The notes under the pieces: generated by a model
Told to the model about the DNA's origin: nothing
What the model saw: the letters and a program-made list of their open reading frames with translations, nothing else
Databases searched by the model: none
From: Notamacropus eugenii
Taxonomy: Eukaryota; Chordata; Mammalia; Diprotodontia; Macropodidae
DNA: 64,000 nt
Assembly (NCBI RefSeq): GCF_028372415.1
Contig: NC_092876.1
Location: 58,079,256-58,143,255 of the forward strand
Direction of reading: 5' to 3'
Made by a program: the position numbers and the translations under genes
Shown: positions 54,501 through 64,000 of the stretch, piece after piece
Numbering within the stretch: position 1 is the first letter of the stretch
How the letters are laid out: the number at the start of each line of letters is the position of its first letter

Positions 54501-55574
54501 AATTAGTGAGATCAGTAGCCATGGGCGAGAGTTTGGGTCTGGAAAGTCTCAATAGAAGTTGAAAGTGAAAGCCACACTCAGGTAGCCCAAGGATGCACAC
54601 TTTCCTAGAGTAACACAGCGTTCACTTGTTTACAATTCTCAAAACTAGAAGTGAAAAGGGGGTGGAAATATGGAATTTAGAGGAGAGGGGTAGTCAGGAA
54701 AGAGTGGCTTAGCTCCTCCCAGTCTCTGATAAACAGAAGAGTCATTATTCAAATCCAGATCCTCTGTCTACACATTCAGTTCAAACTCACAACTCTAACT
54801 ACTTCATTCCCTTCCTGGTATAAATTTGTTAACTACAGATAAAGGTTAGATTTTTTAACCTAACCAACTAGGTCCTCCACCATCTGTCTCAGTCTACTGG
54901 AGCCAGAAGGGGTCTTGTAGATTACCTAGACCAGCCCTGATTTGCCAAAGGTCACCCAGTGAGGTACTGGTAAGGGTGGGATTAGAACCATGGTTTCTCC
55001 CAGCACTCAAGTCCATGCTTTGTTTCATTTTGTTATTTTTTTCTTGAGTCCAGCTAATTCTCCCCAATCACACCCCAATTGCTCCTCTTAACTGCAATTC
55101 CCTCTACTATAATAAAAGTTGTTTTGCTAACAGTTTACTACATTCACTCCCTGTCCTGAGCTTCTCGGTAATAATAACAAAAACCCACATTTACACATCA
55201 TTTTACCCTTTACATTTCAAAGAATTGTCTCTATCTCAAATACTATCTCAACATAGAATACTATAGCCTAGGGGTAGCCCACGTGTATATTGTCATTCCT
55301 GTCGTAAAGACAAAAGACTGAAAGCTAGATGGTTGGAACCTGGACTACATTGCTTTCCCACCATCTCTCCAGAGTGCAAGCCCCTTGAGAGGAGGAATTG
55401 CTTCACTTTTATCTGTATCACCCCTAACTCAGAGTCTTGGCAGGACTAGGTTCTTAATAAGTGCATTTTGAATTCAAATCTGGCTAATAGCTTTAGAACT
55501 GGAAGCAGCCACTTAATCTAACCTCCTCATTTTGAAAAAGAGGAAACTGTCATTTTTATTATATTGGCCCTGCC
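54501..55574. other. No recognised gene; one reverse MIR at 54895-55020
   Basis: The MIR shows GGGGTCTTGTAGATTACCTA and AAAGGTCACCCAGTGAGG. An L2-like tail lies near 55372-55480. The rest is unassigned. Confidence 0.5.
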
Positions 55575-56065
55575 TACCCATGAACAGTTAATATTTCTCC
55601 AATTATTTAAATCTGATTTTAAGGATTTTTAGAAATAATTTTGTTCATATAGTTTTGGGGATTGTTTTGGCAGGTGCGTTCCCATGAATTTTATACTGTT
55701 TAGAGTTGTTTTACTGTTATACTGTTTTATACAATATTATATAATATACAATTATACATAATACAATATGCAGTTATTATACTGTTTAGAATTACTTACT
55801 ATTTCTTCTTGCAGGGTTTTGTTTGTGATATATCATAATATTGATTATTTGTGTGGATTTATTTTAAATTCTGCTACTTTGCAAAAATTATTGTTTCAAC
55901 TAACTTTTTAGTTGAGTCTTTGGAATTTTCCAAGTATATCATCATATCATCTGCAAAAGCAGATAGTTTTATTACCTCATTCCCTATTCTGAGTCCTTCT
56001 TTTTCTTTTTCTTCTCTTACTGCTATTGCTAAGATTTCCAATGCAATATTGAATAATATTGGTAC
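55575..56065 (-). mobile_element. L1 ORF2 reverse-transcriptase fragment
   Basis: The - strand frame reads PILFNIALEILAIAVREEKE, then RIGNEVIKLSAFADDMMIYLE, the direct counterpart of human L1 [20 protein letters not shown] and LFADDMIVYLE with the catalytic FADD intact. The fragment is too short and isolated to be functional. An AT-rich expansion lies at 55680-55800. Confidence 0.9.
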
Positions 56066-56425
56066 ATCTTTGAGCAAATAAGTCTGAATATTATAAATAC
56101 CCAAATTAACTACACTGGACATATGAAGGAAGACACTCCATGTATCTAGAGAAAAAATTAATAAGGAGAAGTATGAGCAGAATGGTTTTACATATGCATA
56201 TACATTTGTATCTAAATAGTAAAGGGAGGGGAGGAGAAAAAATTTTTTAAAATAAATTTATATGATAACCTTATTATATATTTTAAAAGAATGGCAAGCT
56301 TCACATAATAGATTTGCAGTTTCATGTGCAATCATCTTTTTTATTACACTGTGTTATGGAAATGCTTGTTTTAGTCCATAAATTAAAAATTAAATCAATA
56401 AAACTTTTAAAAAAGTAAAAGAGGA
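56066..56425 (+). mobile_element. A-rich LINE 3'-end-like sequences, family unresolved
   Basis: Two successive ends: one to about 56262 (GGGAGGGGAGGAGAAAAAAT), one to about 56415 (TGTGTTATGGAAATGCTTG, then TCAATAAAACTTTTAAAAAA). Confidence 0.45.
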
Positions 56426-56429
56426 AACA

Positions 56430-56640
56430 GAAGCCTAGAAAGAACAAATAACTCAGGATTGTGACATCCTATCTATCTAGGTCATCCAGGGCAAATCCTT
56501 CATTTTTATAATTGAGAAAATTGAAGTTTAGGTAGGTTAGGGTTAAAAGTGATCTATCCAAGGTCATACAGGCAGGAAATAGTCAAGGAGGAATTCAAAC
56601 CCCTGACATTGACTTCTGAATCTGTCAAGAGATTTTTCTC
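56430..56640 (-). mobile_element. MIR-type SINE, reverse orientation
   Basis: AAGGTCATACAGGCAGGAAA, GGAGGAATTCAAACCCCTG. Confidence 0.65.
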
Positions 56641-57557
56641 TAGAATTTGCTGCCCCGTGAAGGGCTCCACACATTTCCAGAGACCCCGTGACAAGACTTT
56701 GAGAGCTGTAAGGGACCTTGGTGACCAACTAACCCAGGGAGTACCTGAACAAGACCCTGCAAGTGATCACTCAACATTTGCTCAGAAGGCTCTCCTCCCC
56801 TAACCTGGAGACAAACAGACTACATAGATGGGTGCCGAGGTTCTTTTTAATAAACCAGTTTGGAGAAGAAAGAAGGCAAGGAAGGGGTGTAGAACCAGAA
56901 AAGGGAGGGGGAGGGGTGTCAGATCAGGTGGTTTGGATTTAGTTCTTGGCTCAAGCCCTCAGCTGCTCTGTGTTCCCGGAGGCCCGCTGTGTGACTGCTC
57001 CCCTGCCCCTTCCCTCCCTCTGGAACAATAGTCCCAACCCCCACGACCGGACCCAACTGGGCAGGCGGGAAGAGAAGTATCCCCAGTGAGGATCCATTGA
57101 CCCTCCCTCTACCCCCACCCTGCCCCATATGAGGGAAAGCACCAGGTCAGAGTCCTCCCCTGCCAGGAAGATTTGCAAAGGCTGAAAATGAAAATAGCCA
57201 AAATCAGACTGTGTTTCCAGGCATCAGGTGACTCTTGCAAAGGATTCTACCTCTCCAGCGTCCTGGGTCTCTATTTACCTGGATGACAATAAACTTGTCT
57301 GCCGCTGCCTGAACCCTCCCCTCAATCCTCCCCATGCAAAGCACCTATGGCAAGAAGGCGTTGTCCTCCAGGCCTGCTCTCTGCCAGCTGCTGCCCTGGA
57401 GGTGCCCGCTGCCAGCCAGCTCAAAGTCACCTCTGCTTCTGCTTTGGGGACAGTGCCAAGAAGGAACCCCTCAAAGCAGCAAGAACCAGTTTTGGTTGGG
57501 CAATAATTAATCAGATTCCTTACATTCCTTGGCCTCTGTGGGGCCTGTTACCCTACG
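56641..57557 (+). promoter_or_regulatory. 5' flank and probable promoter/5' UTR region of KLHDC7A
   Basis: Repeat-poor 0.9 kb before the start codon. There is no CpG island and no clear TATA box near the ATG. I cannot place the transcription start or exclude an upstream non-coding exon. Frames here overlap on both strands and lack domains. Confidence 0.4.
57499..57511 (-). promoter_or_regulatory. HNF1-like site upstream of KLHDC7A
   Basis: The complement reads ATTAATTATTGCC, agreeing with GTTAATNATTAAC at 9 of 12 defined positions. It lies 46 bp before the ATG. One chance match is quite possible. Confidence 0.25.
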
Positions 57558-60017
57558 ATGAGCGACAGCAGCTCTGAGCCCTGGGACTGGCATTTGGAAA
57601 TGCAGTTTACTGGAAAGCTCGTGTTCTCTGCTGCTGCCCTGCTGCTGGGGACTCTCATATACAGACTGTACAAGTACTGGCCGGCCCGGGACCCACCTAG
57701 GGGTGGCACAGCAAAAGCTGATGTCACTGCCACTGAGGAGCCCGAGGTAGCAGGCCAGGTAGATTCTGCTAGCACCTCACCCAGAGCTCAGCTGCCAGGC
57801 CTCAGTCGGCGGCGACAGGTCATCAGGGAGGAGGGAGTACAAGGTAACCCAGCTTTGTGGAATGGCCAGCCAGGAAGTGCTGGTGGGGCCTCTGACACCA
57901 AAGCCAGAGGCAGCCTGGACCTTGGAGATAGGCATCCCGAAGAGAACAGAGGGGCACACTTCAAGACTGAAGAGCAACACCCTGGAAAACTCCTGGTCTG
58001 GGACTGTCTGGGAGAAAAAGGAATCGGACAGGGTAAGAACTGTGACTATGAACTTGAAAGCCCCCAGCCTGGACTTGCTCAAGATGATAATGAAACAGAC
58101 TGCCCCAGTGACTCATGGCAGGAGCCTGGGCTCCTCCTAGACTGTATCAGGGGGCAGAGGAAGGAGGAGATCTCTGATTCTGGCAGTAAGAAGGTTGCCT
58201 GTGCCGCAGGTTTGGGGGACATGAATAGGAGCTGGGTCTTCACTCAAACTGCTGGGGTCAGCCAGGAGGGTGTGGGGCTTATCAGGGCCACCTCAGACAT
58301 GGGCCTGGCTGTCAGCCAGCATGCCAGGGAAGCAGATACCTCTTATGTCTTCTCTTCCCTGGCCAGGGCCCAGGTAGAGGAGAACTTTCTTGGGGAGCAG
58401 ATGCTGAAAGGAAGAGTTGGGGGGCCAGGGGAGGCACCTGCCAGTCCTGGCCTAAAAGGGAAAATCTATGACTACTATGTGGAGTCTACCTCCCAATCCA
58501 TCTCCAGAGACATGCTGGCCCCAGGAGCCAGCACCCCTGGGATCCTTGGAGGGATAACTGTGCCTCAGGGCTCACCCTTGCTCCCCAGTTTTGGGAGGCT
58601 TTCAGCTCCACCTCAGAGCAGGTTCTCTGATACCAGTTCCTTGACTTCACCAAGCTGTGCCCATCCTGAGGACAATGTTAAGGATAGATGTGAGAGCGTC
58701 CTTTCCGTTCAGAGTCCCTCTTTGCCACCTGGGTCTGGCATCAGCCGGAAGAACAGTTTTCTTCAAATCGCAGAGAACCCAGAGTTCCAGCTGCAGCTAC
58801 ACAACACGGGGACCTCATCCTCCAGTGACATCCAGACAGCCTTCCACTCATCTGCAGAGTCTCCAGATCTCAACCCAGCTGCAGCCAGTCTGGAACCTAA
58901 GGTGGAGCTGGTAGCTGGGACCAACTTCTTTCAGCTCCCCCTGGTCCCTGGGGCTGCTCAAAACACCCACCTGGACCTAGGCAACTGTTACGAAGTGTTG
59001 AGTCTGGCCAAAAAGGAAAAGCTGGATGCCCTGAAAGAGGCAGCCTACAAGGTAATGAGTGATAACTATCTCCAGGTCCTTCAAAGCCCCGACATCTATA
59101 GTCGTCTGAGCGGGGCTGAACGGGAGCTGATCCTCCAGAGGCGGCTCCAGGGGCAGAAGTACCTGGTGGTGGCAGATGTCTGCCCCCAGGAGAGCACTGG
59201 CCGCCTCTGTGCCTACAATAACGAGCAAGATACCTGGTGGCCCCTTGCCAGCCTACCCCCAGAGGCCACATCCCGGGGTTGTGCCATCTGTAGTCTCTTC
59301 AATTATCTCTTTGTAGTGACTGGGTGCCAGAGAGTTGGGGGGCAAGCCTCCAACAGGATGTTCTGCTACAACCCTCTGACAGGCATCTGGAAGGAGATGT
59401 GCCCTCTGAACCAGGCACGGCCCCACTGCAAACTTGTGGTCTTGGATGGGTACATGTATGCCATCGGAGGTGAATGCCTGTACACAGTGGAACGCTACGA
59501 CCCTCGCCAGAACCGCTGGACCTTCATGGCGCCCCTGCCCAATGACACCTTCGCCTTGGCCCACACAGCTACGGCTTGCGATGGTGAGATCTACGTCACA
59601 GGGGGCACCCTGCGTTACCTGCTGCTTCGCTATTCCAGGCAGGAAGACCGCTGGCGCGCCAGCCCCACGGCGGGTGGCAAGGACCGGACAGCTGAGATGG
59701 CGGCCGTCAATGGCTTCCTCTACCGCTTTGACCTCAACCGCAGTCTGGGCATTGGGGTCTATCGCTGTAGTGCCCGGACTCGCCTCTGGTACGAGTGCGC
59801 CACTTACCGCGTGCACTACCCAGCTGCTTTCCAGTGTGCAGTGGTGGACAACCTCATCCACTGTGTGGGCCGCCAGTTCCACCTCCGCTTCCTGGCCGAC
59901 TACGTTTCCCCCCACTTCCTTTCCAATGAGCTCCAAGGCTTCCCATCTCCACAGGGCACCCTCATACCCACGGTCCTGGTACTACCTGCCCCCAATATGG
60001 CACAGACTAGGGTGTAG
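57558..60017 (+). CDS. KLHDC7A: Kelch domain-containing protein 7A
   Basis: An uninterrupted 819-codon single-exon gene; human KLHDC7A is also encoded by one exon and is about 777 residues. The start is chosen because MSDSSSEPWDWHLEM lines up residue for residue with human MFPRGAEAQDWHLDM, and A at -3 favours initiation. Residues about 20-36 (KLVFSAAALLLGTLIYRLY) form a predicted single membrane anchor. Residues 40-460 are Ser/Pro/Gly-rich and probably disordered, with conserved islands (MNRSWVFTQTAGVS, GKIYDYYVESTSQ, NSFLQIAENPE). About 472-530 is a BACK-like helical block (LDLGNCYEVLSLAKKEKLDA). About 535-800 hold degenerate kelch repeats (YMYAIGGE, IYVTGG, ERYDPRQNRW). There is no BTB domain. 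The molecular function is poorly known; a protein-binding role for the propeller is inferred from the fold. The tail QGTLIPTVLVLPAPNMAQTRV is very close to human. Confidence 0.97.
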   Translation: MSDSSSEPWDWHLEMQFTGKLVFSAAALLLGTLIYRLYKYWPARDPPRGGTAKADVTATEEPEVAGQVDSASTSPRAQLPGLSRRRQVIREEGVQGNPALWNGQPGSAGGASDTKARGSLDLGDRHPEENRGAHFKTEEQHPGKLLVWDCLGEKGIGQGKNCDYELESPQPGLAQDDNETDCPSDSWQEPGLLLDCIRGQRKEEISDSGSKKVACAAGLGDMNRSWVFTQTAGVSQEGVGLIRATSDMGLAVSQHAREADTSYVFSSLARAQVEENFLGEQMLKGRVGGPGEAPASPGLKGKIYDYYVESTSQSISRDMLAPGASTPGILGGITVPQGSPLLPSFGRLSAPPQSRFSDTSSLTSPSCAHPEDNVKDRCESVLSVQSPSLPPGSGISRKNSFLQIAENPEFQLQLHNTGTSSSSDIQTAFHSSAESPDLNPAAASLEPKVELVAGTNFFQLPLVPGAAQNTHLDLGNCYEVLSLAKKEKLDALKEAAYKVMSDNYLQVLQSPDIYSRLSGAERELILQRRLQGQKYLVVADVCPQESTGRLCAYNNEQDTWWPLASLPPEATSRGCAICSLFNYLFVVTGCQRVGGQASNRMFCYNPLTGIWKEMCPLNQARPHCKLVVLDGYMYAIGGECLYTVERYDPRQNRWTFMAPLPNDTFALAHTATACDGEIYVTGGTLRYLLLRYSRQEDRWRASPTAGGKDRTAEMAAVNGFLYRFDLNRSLGIGVYRCSARTRLWYECATYRVHYPAAFQCAVVDNLIHCVGRQFHLRFLADYVSPHFLSNELQGFPSPQGTLIPTVLVLPAPNMAQTRV

Positions 60018-60069
60018 AGATCCCCTTATTATTTCGGAGGGACTCCCTCTTAGCCATGGAACAGTGGAA

Positions 60070-60260
60070 AGAGTATGTACTCCAGATTCAAAAGACCTGG
60101 GTTTGAATCTTGCGTCTGGCATGTGCCAGCCTGTGATCTTGGGGGAGTCCTTGCCCTTTTTCCAGCCTCAGTTCTCTCATCTGTAAATACAATGAACAAT
60201 AATAATCCTGGAGTTACCTACTGTCCAGGGGGGTTGTGGAGCATGGACCTTGTAACCCTG
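60070..60260 (+). mobile_element. MIR-type SINE in the KLHDC7A 3' UTR
   Basis: GGGTTTGAATCTTGCGTC, CTCAGTTCTCTCATCTGTAA. Confidence 0.65.
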
Positions 60261-60889
60261 AAAGCCCTGTAGAATGTGAGTTTGTTTAATACTTAGAGCA
60301 TCTGTAATTTCTTTGATGGTGGTACTCCTTTCCCTGGTGCACATCCCAGATTTTTTCTATGGCTTAGCAAATGATCTCTAGGCTTTGTTATGGCTAAGGG
60401 CATTCCTGTTTTTCCACTACCCTGGGCTTGAGCGTCTCCAAACAGAACTGAACTGGTTCTCAGTAACAGAGGTAAGGTTTGAAACTGATTCTGCAGTAGA
60501 AGCCCTTCTGGCTCCATAGAACACCAGGCAGGTAAATCTCCCTTTCGGAGTTAGAAGAACCACGTTCAAGTCCTACCTCCCAAAGTAACTTTGGGCAAGT
60601 CAGTTCCGTCAGCTGTAGAATGAGGGTGGTTGGTCTCTTCGATCTCTGAGGTCCCTCCTCTGTGGGTCTTGACAGATTTTCGGCTACTAGCATTGGTAAT
60701 CTTCAAGAATCTAGGGCCACCCCCACCCCAGCCCAGGCCTTGACAAGGCATCTTGTGAGGTTGGAGTCTTCTCCCTGCCACTAACTCTGTGGTCCCTTTT
60801 ACCCCTCAGAGCTTCAGGTACACTAATCTTCCAAATGGGTATGATGTTCATTCCCCACAAGATGGTGCTCTGAGAGTCCCCAAACCTGA

Positions 60890-60895
60890 AATAAA
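60890..60895 (+). terminator. Polyadenylation signal AATAAA for KLHDC7A
   Basis: A canonical hexamer, with TTTGTGTTGTGTG (GU-rich downstream element) 33-46 bases on. First good signal after the stop codon. Confidence 0.65.
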
Positions 60896-60910
60896 CTTTC
60901 ACTGAACATA

Positions 60911-61489
60911 GAATTAGGAAGCCCCTATTTGTGTTGTGTGCAGAGACTGCCTGGAGTCCTGAGGACAACTGGGTTGTTTTAGAAAAAGCCTTGAACCTGT
61001 TCAAATTGGGTTCTGCCATTTACTCTTCCCATGAGACATTGGGCAAGTGACTTGACCTTTCGGGATCTCAGTTTCTTCATTTGTAAAATGAAGTCTTTTA
61101 AGGTCCTTTCCAGGTTTAGGACTATGATTCTATGACTGAGTTTAGTGTGAAGAAGACCAACCTGGGTGTAAATTCTGCCTTGTTCACCAGATGTATGATT
61201 TTGGTCAAGTAATTTAACCTCCACATGCCTCTGGCAATTCCCTGGGTCTTAGCTACTAAGTCATGGATTGGCTGCCATCTTAATAGGTTGGCAGAGATAG
61301 TTTCCATACTGGGAGTTTCCAGCAGGAAATACCAGATCATTTGTATATTCTCATGTGCAAACCAAATGCTGCGTAGGTAGCTGGAGGACATTTTAAGTTT
61401 AGATAGGGGACTAATCTCTGTCCTAATGAACTTTACAGTCCAATAGGTGGATCCAACCCACATCTTTGGCTGTGATGTCATGAAATAGA
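60911..61489 (+). mobile_element. MIR-type SINE (60985-61135), second MIR-like piece (61140-61235), and unassigned sequence
   Basis: CATTGGGCAAGTGACTTGAC, CAGTTTCTTCATTTGTAAAA, tail GTCTTTTAAGGTCC; then TTGGTCAAGTAATTTAACC. Confidence 0.65.
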
Positions 61490-61725
61490 ACAGAATCTTG
61501 GACTTGGAGTTAGGAAGATCTGACTTCAAGTTCTTCTTTACATACTTATAAGCTGTGTGAGACTGGGAGGGTCACTTAAAATCACAGCCTCAGTTGCCTC
61601 ATTGGTAAGTTGGGGATAATAACACCTACATTTCAGGCTTGTTATGAGGCTCAAAGGAGGTAATATTTGTAAAGAACTTGACCAAACTTAAAGCACAATG
61701 TGAATGTTAGCCATTACTATTTTCT
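61490..61725 (+). mobile_element. MIR/MAR1-type SINE
   Basis: TTGGACTTGGAGTTAGGAAG, CACTTAAAATCACAGCCTC, ACACCTACATTTCAGGC. Confidence 0.7.
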
Positions 61726-62218
61726 CAGGTTTTAACTGGTTTTCTGGTATAAACTGACATGAGAACTGGGGCCACAATTTGCTTCTCTGCCCTGTCATAA
61801 CTGGAAGTATCTTATTTGTATAACTACCAGAAACATAGGTGACCAGTTTGGGGATTGAAGAATGTTGAGGAAGTGGCCAACAGCCTAGCCACCAGTGAAT
61901 CCAGCTGATAGACCAGTAATAGAGTGTGGTCCCCAGGACTGCCCACACTCATGGACACACACAGGTGGGAAGGTAGCAAATGTTCTGGGTCGAGGTGGCA
62001 TGAGAGAGGACCAGAGCTCCAAGGAAGCCAATTTATAGGAAAATCCACCTAGAGGGAGTGTAAGGTGAAGAAATCTCCCACTGTATTGGGTGTTTCCCTT
62101 GGGAAATTCCCCCAGATTCAAATATAGCAAAATCCTGAAATGACTAAGCCTCAACTCCATTATCTTCCACTAAAACTATCATGTTAATAAGTAATCAAGT
62201 GTACATCAAAGGAGCATC
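61726..62218. other. No recognised gene
   Basis: Overlapping - frames here have no domain. Confidence 0.45.
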
Positions 62219-62989
62219 AAATGTCAGAGCTGGGAAGACCCTTAGAACAAAGAATGACAGAGCTGGGAGGGCCCTTAGAACACAGAATGTCAGAGCTGGG
62301 AGGGCCCTAGAACACTGAATGTCAGAGCTGGGAGGGCCCTTAGAACACAGAATGTCAGAGCTGGGAGGGCCCTTAGAACACAGAATGTCAGAGCTGGGAG
62401 GGCCCTTAGAGCACAGGATGTCAGAGCTGGGAGGGCCCTTAGAACACAGGATGTCAGAGCTGGGAGGGCCCTCAGAACACAGAATATCAGAGCTGGGAGG
62501 GCCCTTAGAACACAGGATGTCAGAGCTGGGAGGGCCCTTAGAACACAGGATGTCAGAGCTGGGAGGGCCCTTAGAACACAGAATGTCAGAGCTGGGAGGG
62601 CCCTCAGAGCACAGGATGTCAGAGCTGGGAGGGCCCTTAGAACACAGAATGTCAGAGCTGGGAGGGCCCTTAGAACACAGAATGTCAGAGCTGGGAGGGC
62701 CCTTAGAGCACAGAATGTCAGAGCTGGGAGGGCCCTCAGAGCACAGGATGTCAGAGCTGGGAGGGCCCTTAGAACACAGAATGTCAGAGCTGGGAGGGCC
62801 CTTAGAACACAGAATGTCAGAGCTGGGAGGGCCCTTAGAACACAGAATGTCAGAGCTGGGAGGGCCCTCAGAGCACAGGATGTCAGAGCTGGGAGGGCCC
62901 TTAGAACACAGAATGTCAGAGCTGGGAGGGCCCTTAGAGCACAGGATGTCAGAGCTGGGAAGGACATTAGAACACAGGGTGTCAGGGTG
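62219..62989 (+). repeat. 33-bp minisatellite family, main array (about 23 units)
   Basis: The most homogeneous member of the family. One unit near 62306 is 32 bp. The variant CCCTCAG replaces CCCTTAG in every fourth unit (third C at 62471, 62603, 62735 and 62867), giving a 132-bp higher-order repeat. Open frames of 224-277 codons run through it in three frames, all 11-residue repeats, because the unit is 33 bp. No retroelement body remains on either side. Confidence 0.97.
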
Positions 62990-63899
62990 GTAATGAACAC
63001 ATGATGTCACAGCATGAAGAGATAACATAAACTAATGAGCCCAGAAGAGAGGACGGGAAGAGGAGAGGATTTCATACATATCTTCCACTTCCCGCTCTCA
63101 GAAAGCCTCTGAAGGGAGAAGTAAGGCCCACACCTTAAGAGGACTATTCTGAGATGACTCCAAAGTCAGAAAAAACCTCTAAGAACACCAGATGTCCAAA
63201 GGTGGCAGGAGCTGCTGTGAGAGGTGCAAACTCCCCTCTGCAGGAGGCGGGGTCTTCCAGTCTGCTTGTCAGCTATGTTAACGTGGAGATTCCTTTCAGG
63301 CCTGAGCTGCTCTCCATAGTGGCTAAAGTTCCTTTCAATTCTGGTATCTGTAGTGATGAAAGGGAAAACATAGCCCCTCCCTGGCCTAACAGGCATACAT
63401 ACAGAACACACGCAGATCTAATCAAATAATAGCTCATTTTGGTCTCTCTGGGATATGAATGTTTGTTTGCACAAGGCATGCACCTGTGTAAATACAAACA
63501 TTCTTCCAACCAATGCTCCTGGTCTGAGCTCTGTGGGAACCGGGCAGCTGAGCTAAGACCCCAGCTGAAGACTAACTGATTCGATGAGCAGAAATGGGAA
63601 AAAGACAAATGTGGGCTGGGGAGGGGGTAGAGAGATGCTCTGTTGAGGGCGTATAGGAGACCAGATCCACAGAATGAGTGGTCCCAACATAGAAGACCAC
63701 TCTGGGCTTCAGTGTCCTCTAGAAAACAAAGAGAATAATCCAAATTTTCCTCTACTTCCTAGGAATTCTGGGAGGAGAAAAGGCAATATCTCGAGGGAAA
63801 CCTTTGAAGTAAAAGTGCTTCAGCAATGGGAGAAGGTTTTCTGTAAAGGAACCCCCCGCCCCAGACATTCCTCTGCTCTTGACCCATTAGTGGTTTCTG
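62990..63899. other. No recognised gene
   Basis: Unique-looking sequence. Frames at 63154-63429 (+) and 63273-63743 (-) overlap and lack domains. Confidence 0.45.
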
Positions 63900-64000
63900 A
63901 AACTGTGTTGATAAAGTTCAAACTCTTCAGCCTGGTATCCATGGTCCTCCCTCCCTTTCCTGTCTCATGATCTTCCCTTTTACATAAGCTGTACTTCTGT
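63900..64000 (+). mobile_element. L2 LINE fragment running off the window
   Basis: GATAAAGTTCAAACTCTTC, then AGCCTGGTATCCATGGTCC, matching the L2 3' region. Confidence 0.6.

Larger units (their letters stand above)
60018..60910 (+). other. KLHDC7A 3' UTR (inferred)
   Basis: From the stop codon to the likely cleavage site after the AATAAA at 60890. It contains MIR-type SINE pieces at 60070-60260 and 60540-60665, both in sense orientation. Longer forms using later signals cannot be excluded. Confidence 0.55.

Noticed and set aside
59253-59936. 227-codon frame on the - strand and 250-codon + frame (59434-60186)
   Set aside because: Shadows of the CpG-rich 3' coding region of KLHDC7A. The true frame matches the family end to end.
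62195-63028. Repetitive protein genes of 224-277 codons
   Set aside because: All frames are translations of one 33-bp minisatellite. No start context, domain or codon bias supports a protein.

Overview
The window looks like a nuclear chromosome segment from a marsupial (metatherian) mammal. The evidence is the dense layering of tRNA-derived SINEs of the MAR1/MON1 style, MIR-type SINEs, L2 and CR1/L3 LINEs and L1 copies, together with a KLHDC7A protein that aligns end to end with my memory of the human protein. I cannot fix the species from sequence alone. Repeat family names were given by eye from remembered consensus sequences, so exact subfamily names are uncertain.

The only host protein-coding gene I can support is KLHDC7A (57558-60017, + strand). 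It is a single-exon gene of 819 codons with an N-terminal hydrophobic anchor, a long low-complexity middle and a C-terminal kelch domain. A polyadenylation signal (AATAAA, 60890-60895) lies about 0.9 kb after the stop. In human, KLHDC7A lies between IGSF21 and PAX7, so the 57 kb upstream is probably intergenic DNA between IGSF21 and KLHDC7A. I found no other exon there.

Layout. 1-2.2 kb: an L1-derived, ORF1-only (HAL1-like) element. 2.2-57 kb: gene desert of nested L2, CR1/L3, SINE and L1 fragments, microsatellites, and repeat-poor islands that could hold regulatory elements (near 3.6, 16.7, 25.9, 31.1, 36.6, 45.8 and 47.5 kb). 57.5-60.9 kb: KLHDC7A. 61-64 kb: repeats again, dominated by a minisatellite array.

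The most unusual feature is a dispersed minisatellite family with a 33-bp unit (core GTCAGAGCTGGGAGGGCCC). It occurs at nine places in both orientations, and the unit resembles the 3' tail of local MIR/CR1-type retroelements. Three arrays show their own higher-order period (132, 99 and 66 bp), which suggests independent local amplification from a retroelement tail. Other notable items are a perfect 44-bp palindrome, an L1 insertion with its 5' end but no 3' end inside a 16-bp target-site duplication, and a 66-bp piece of L2 reverse-transcriptase sequence flanked by exact 9-bp duplications inside a SINE. I found no new multi-gene system.
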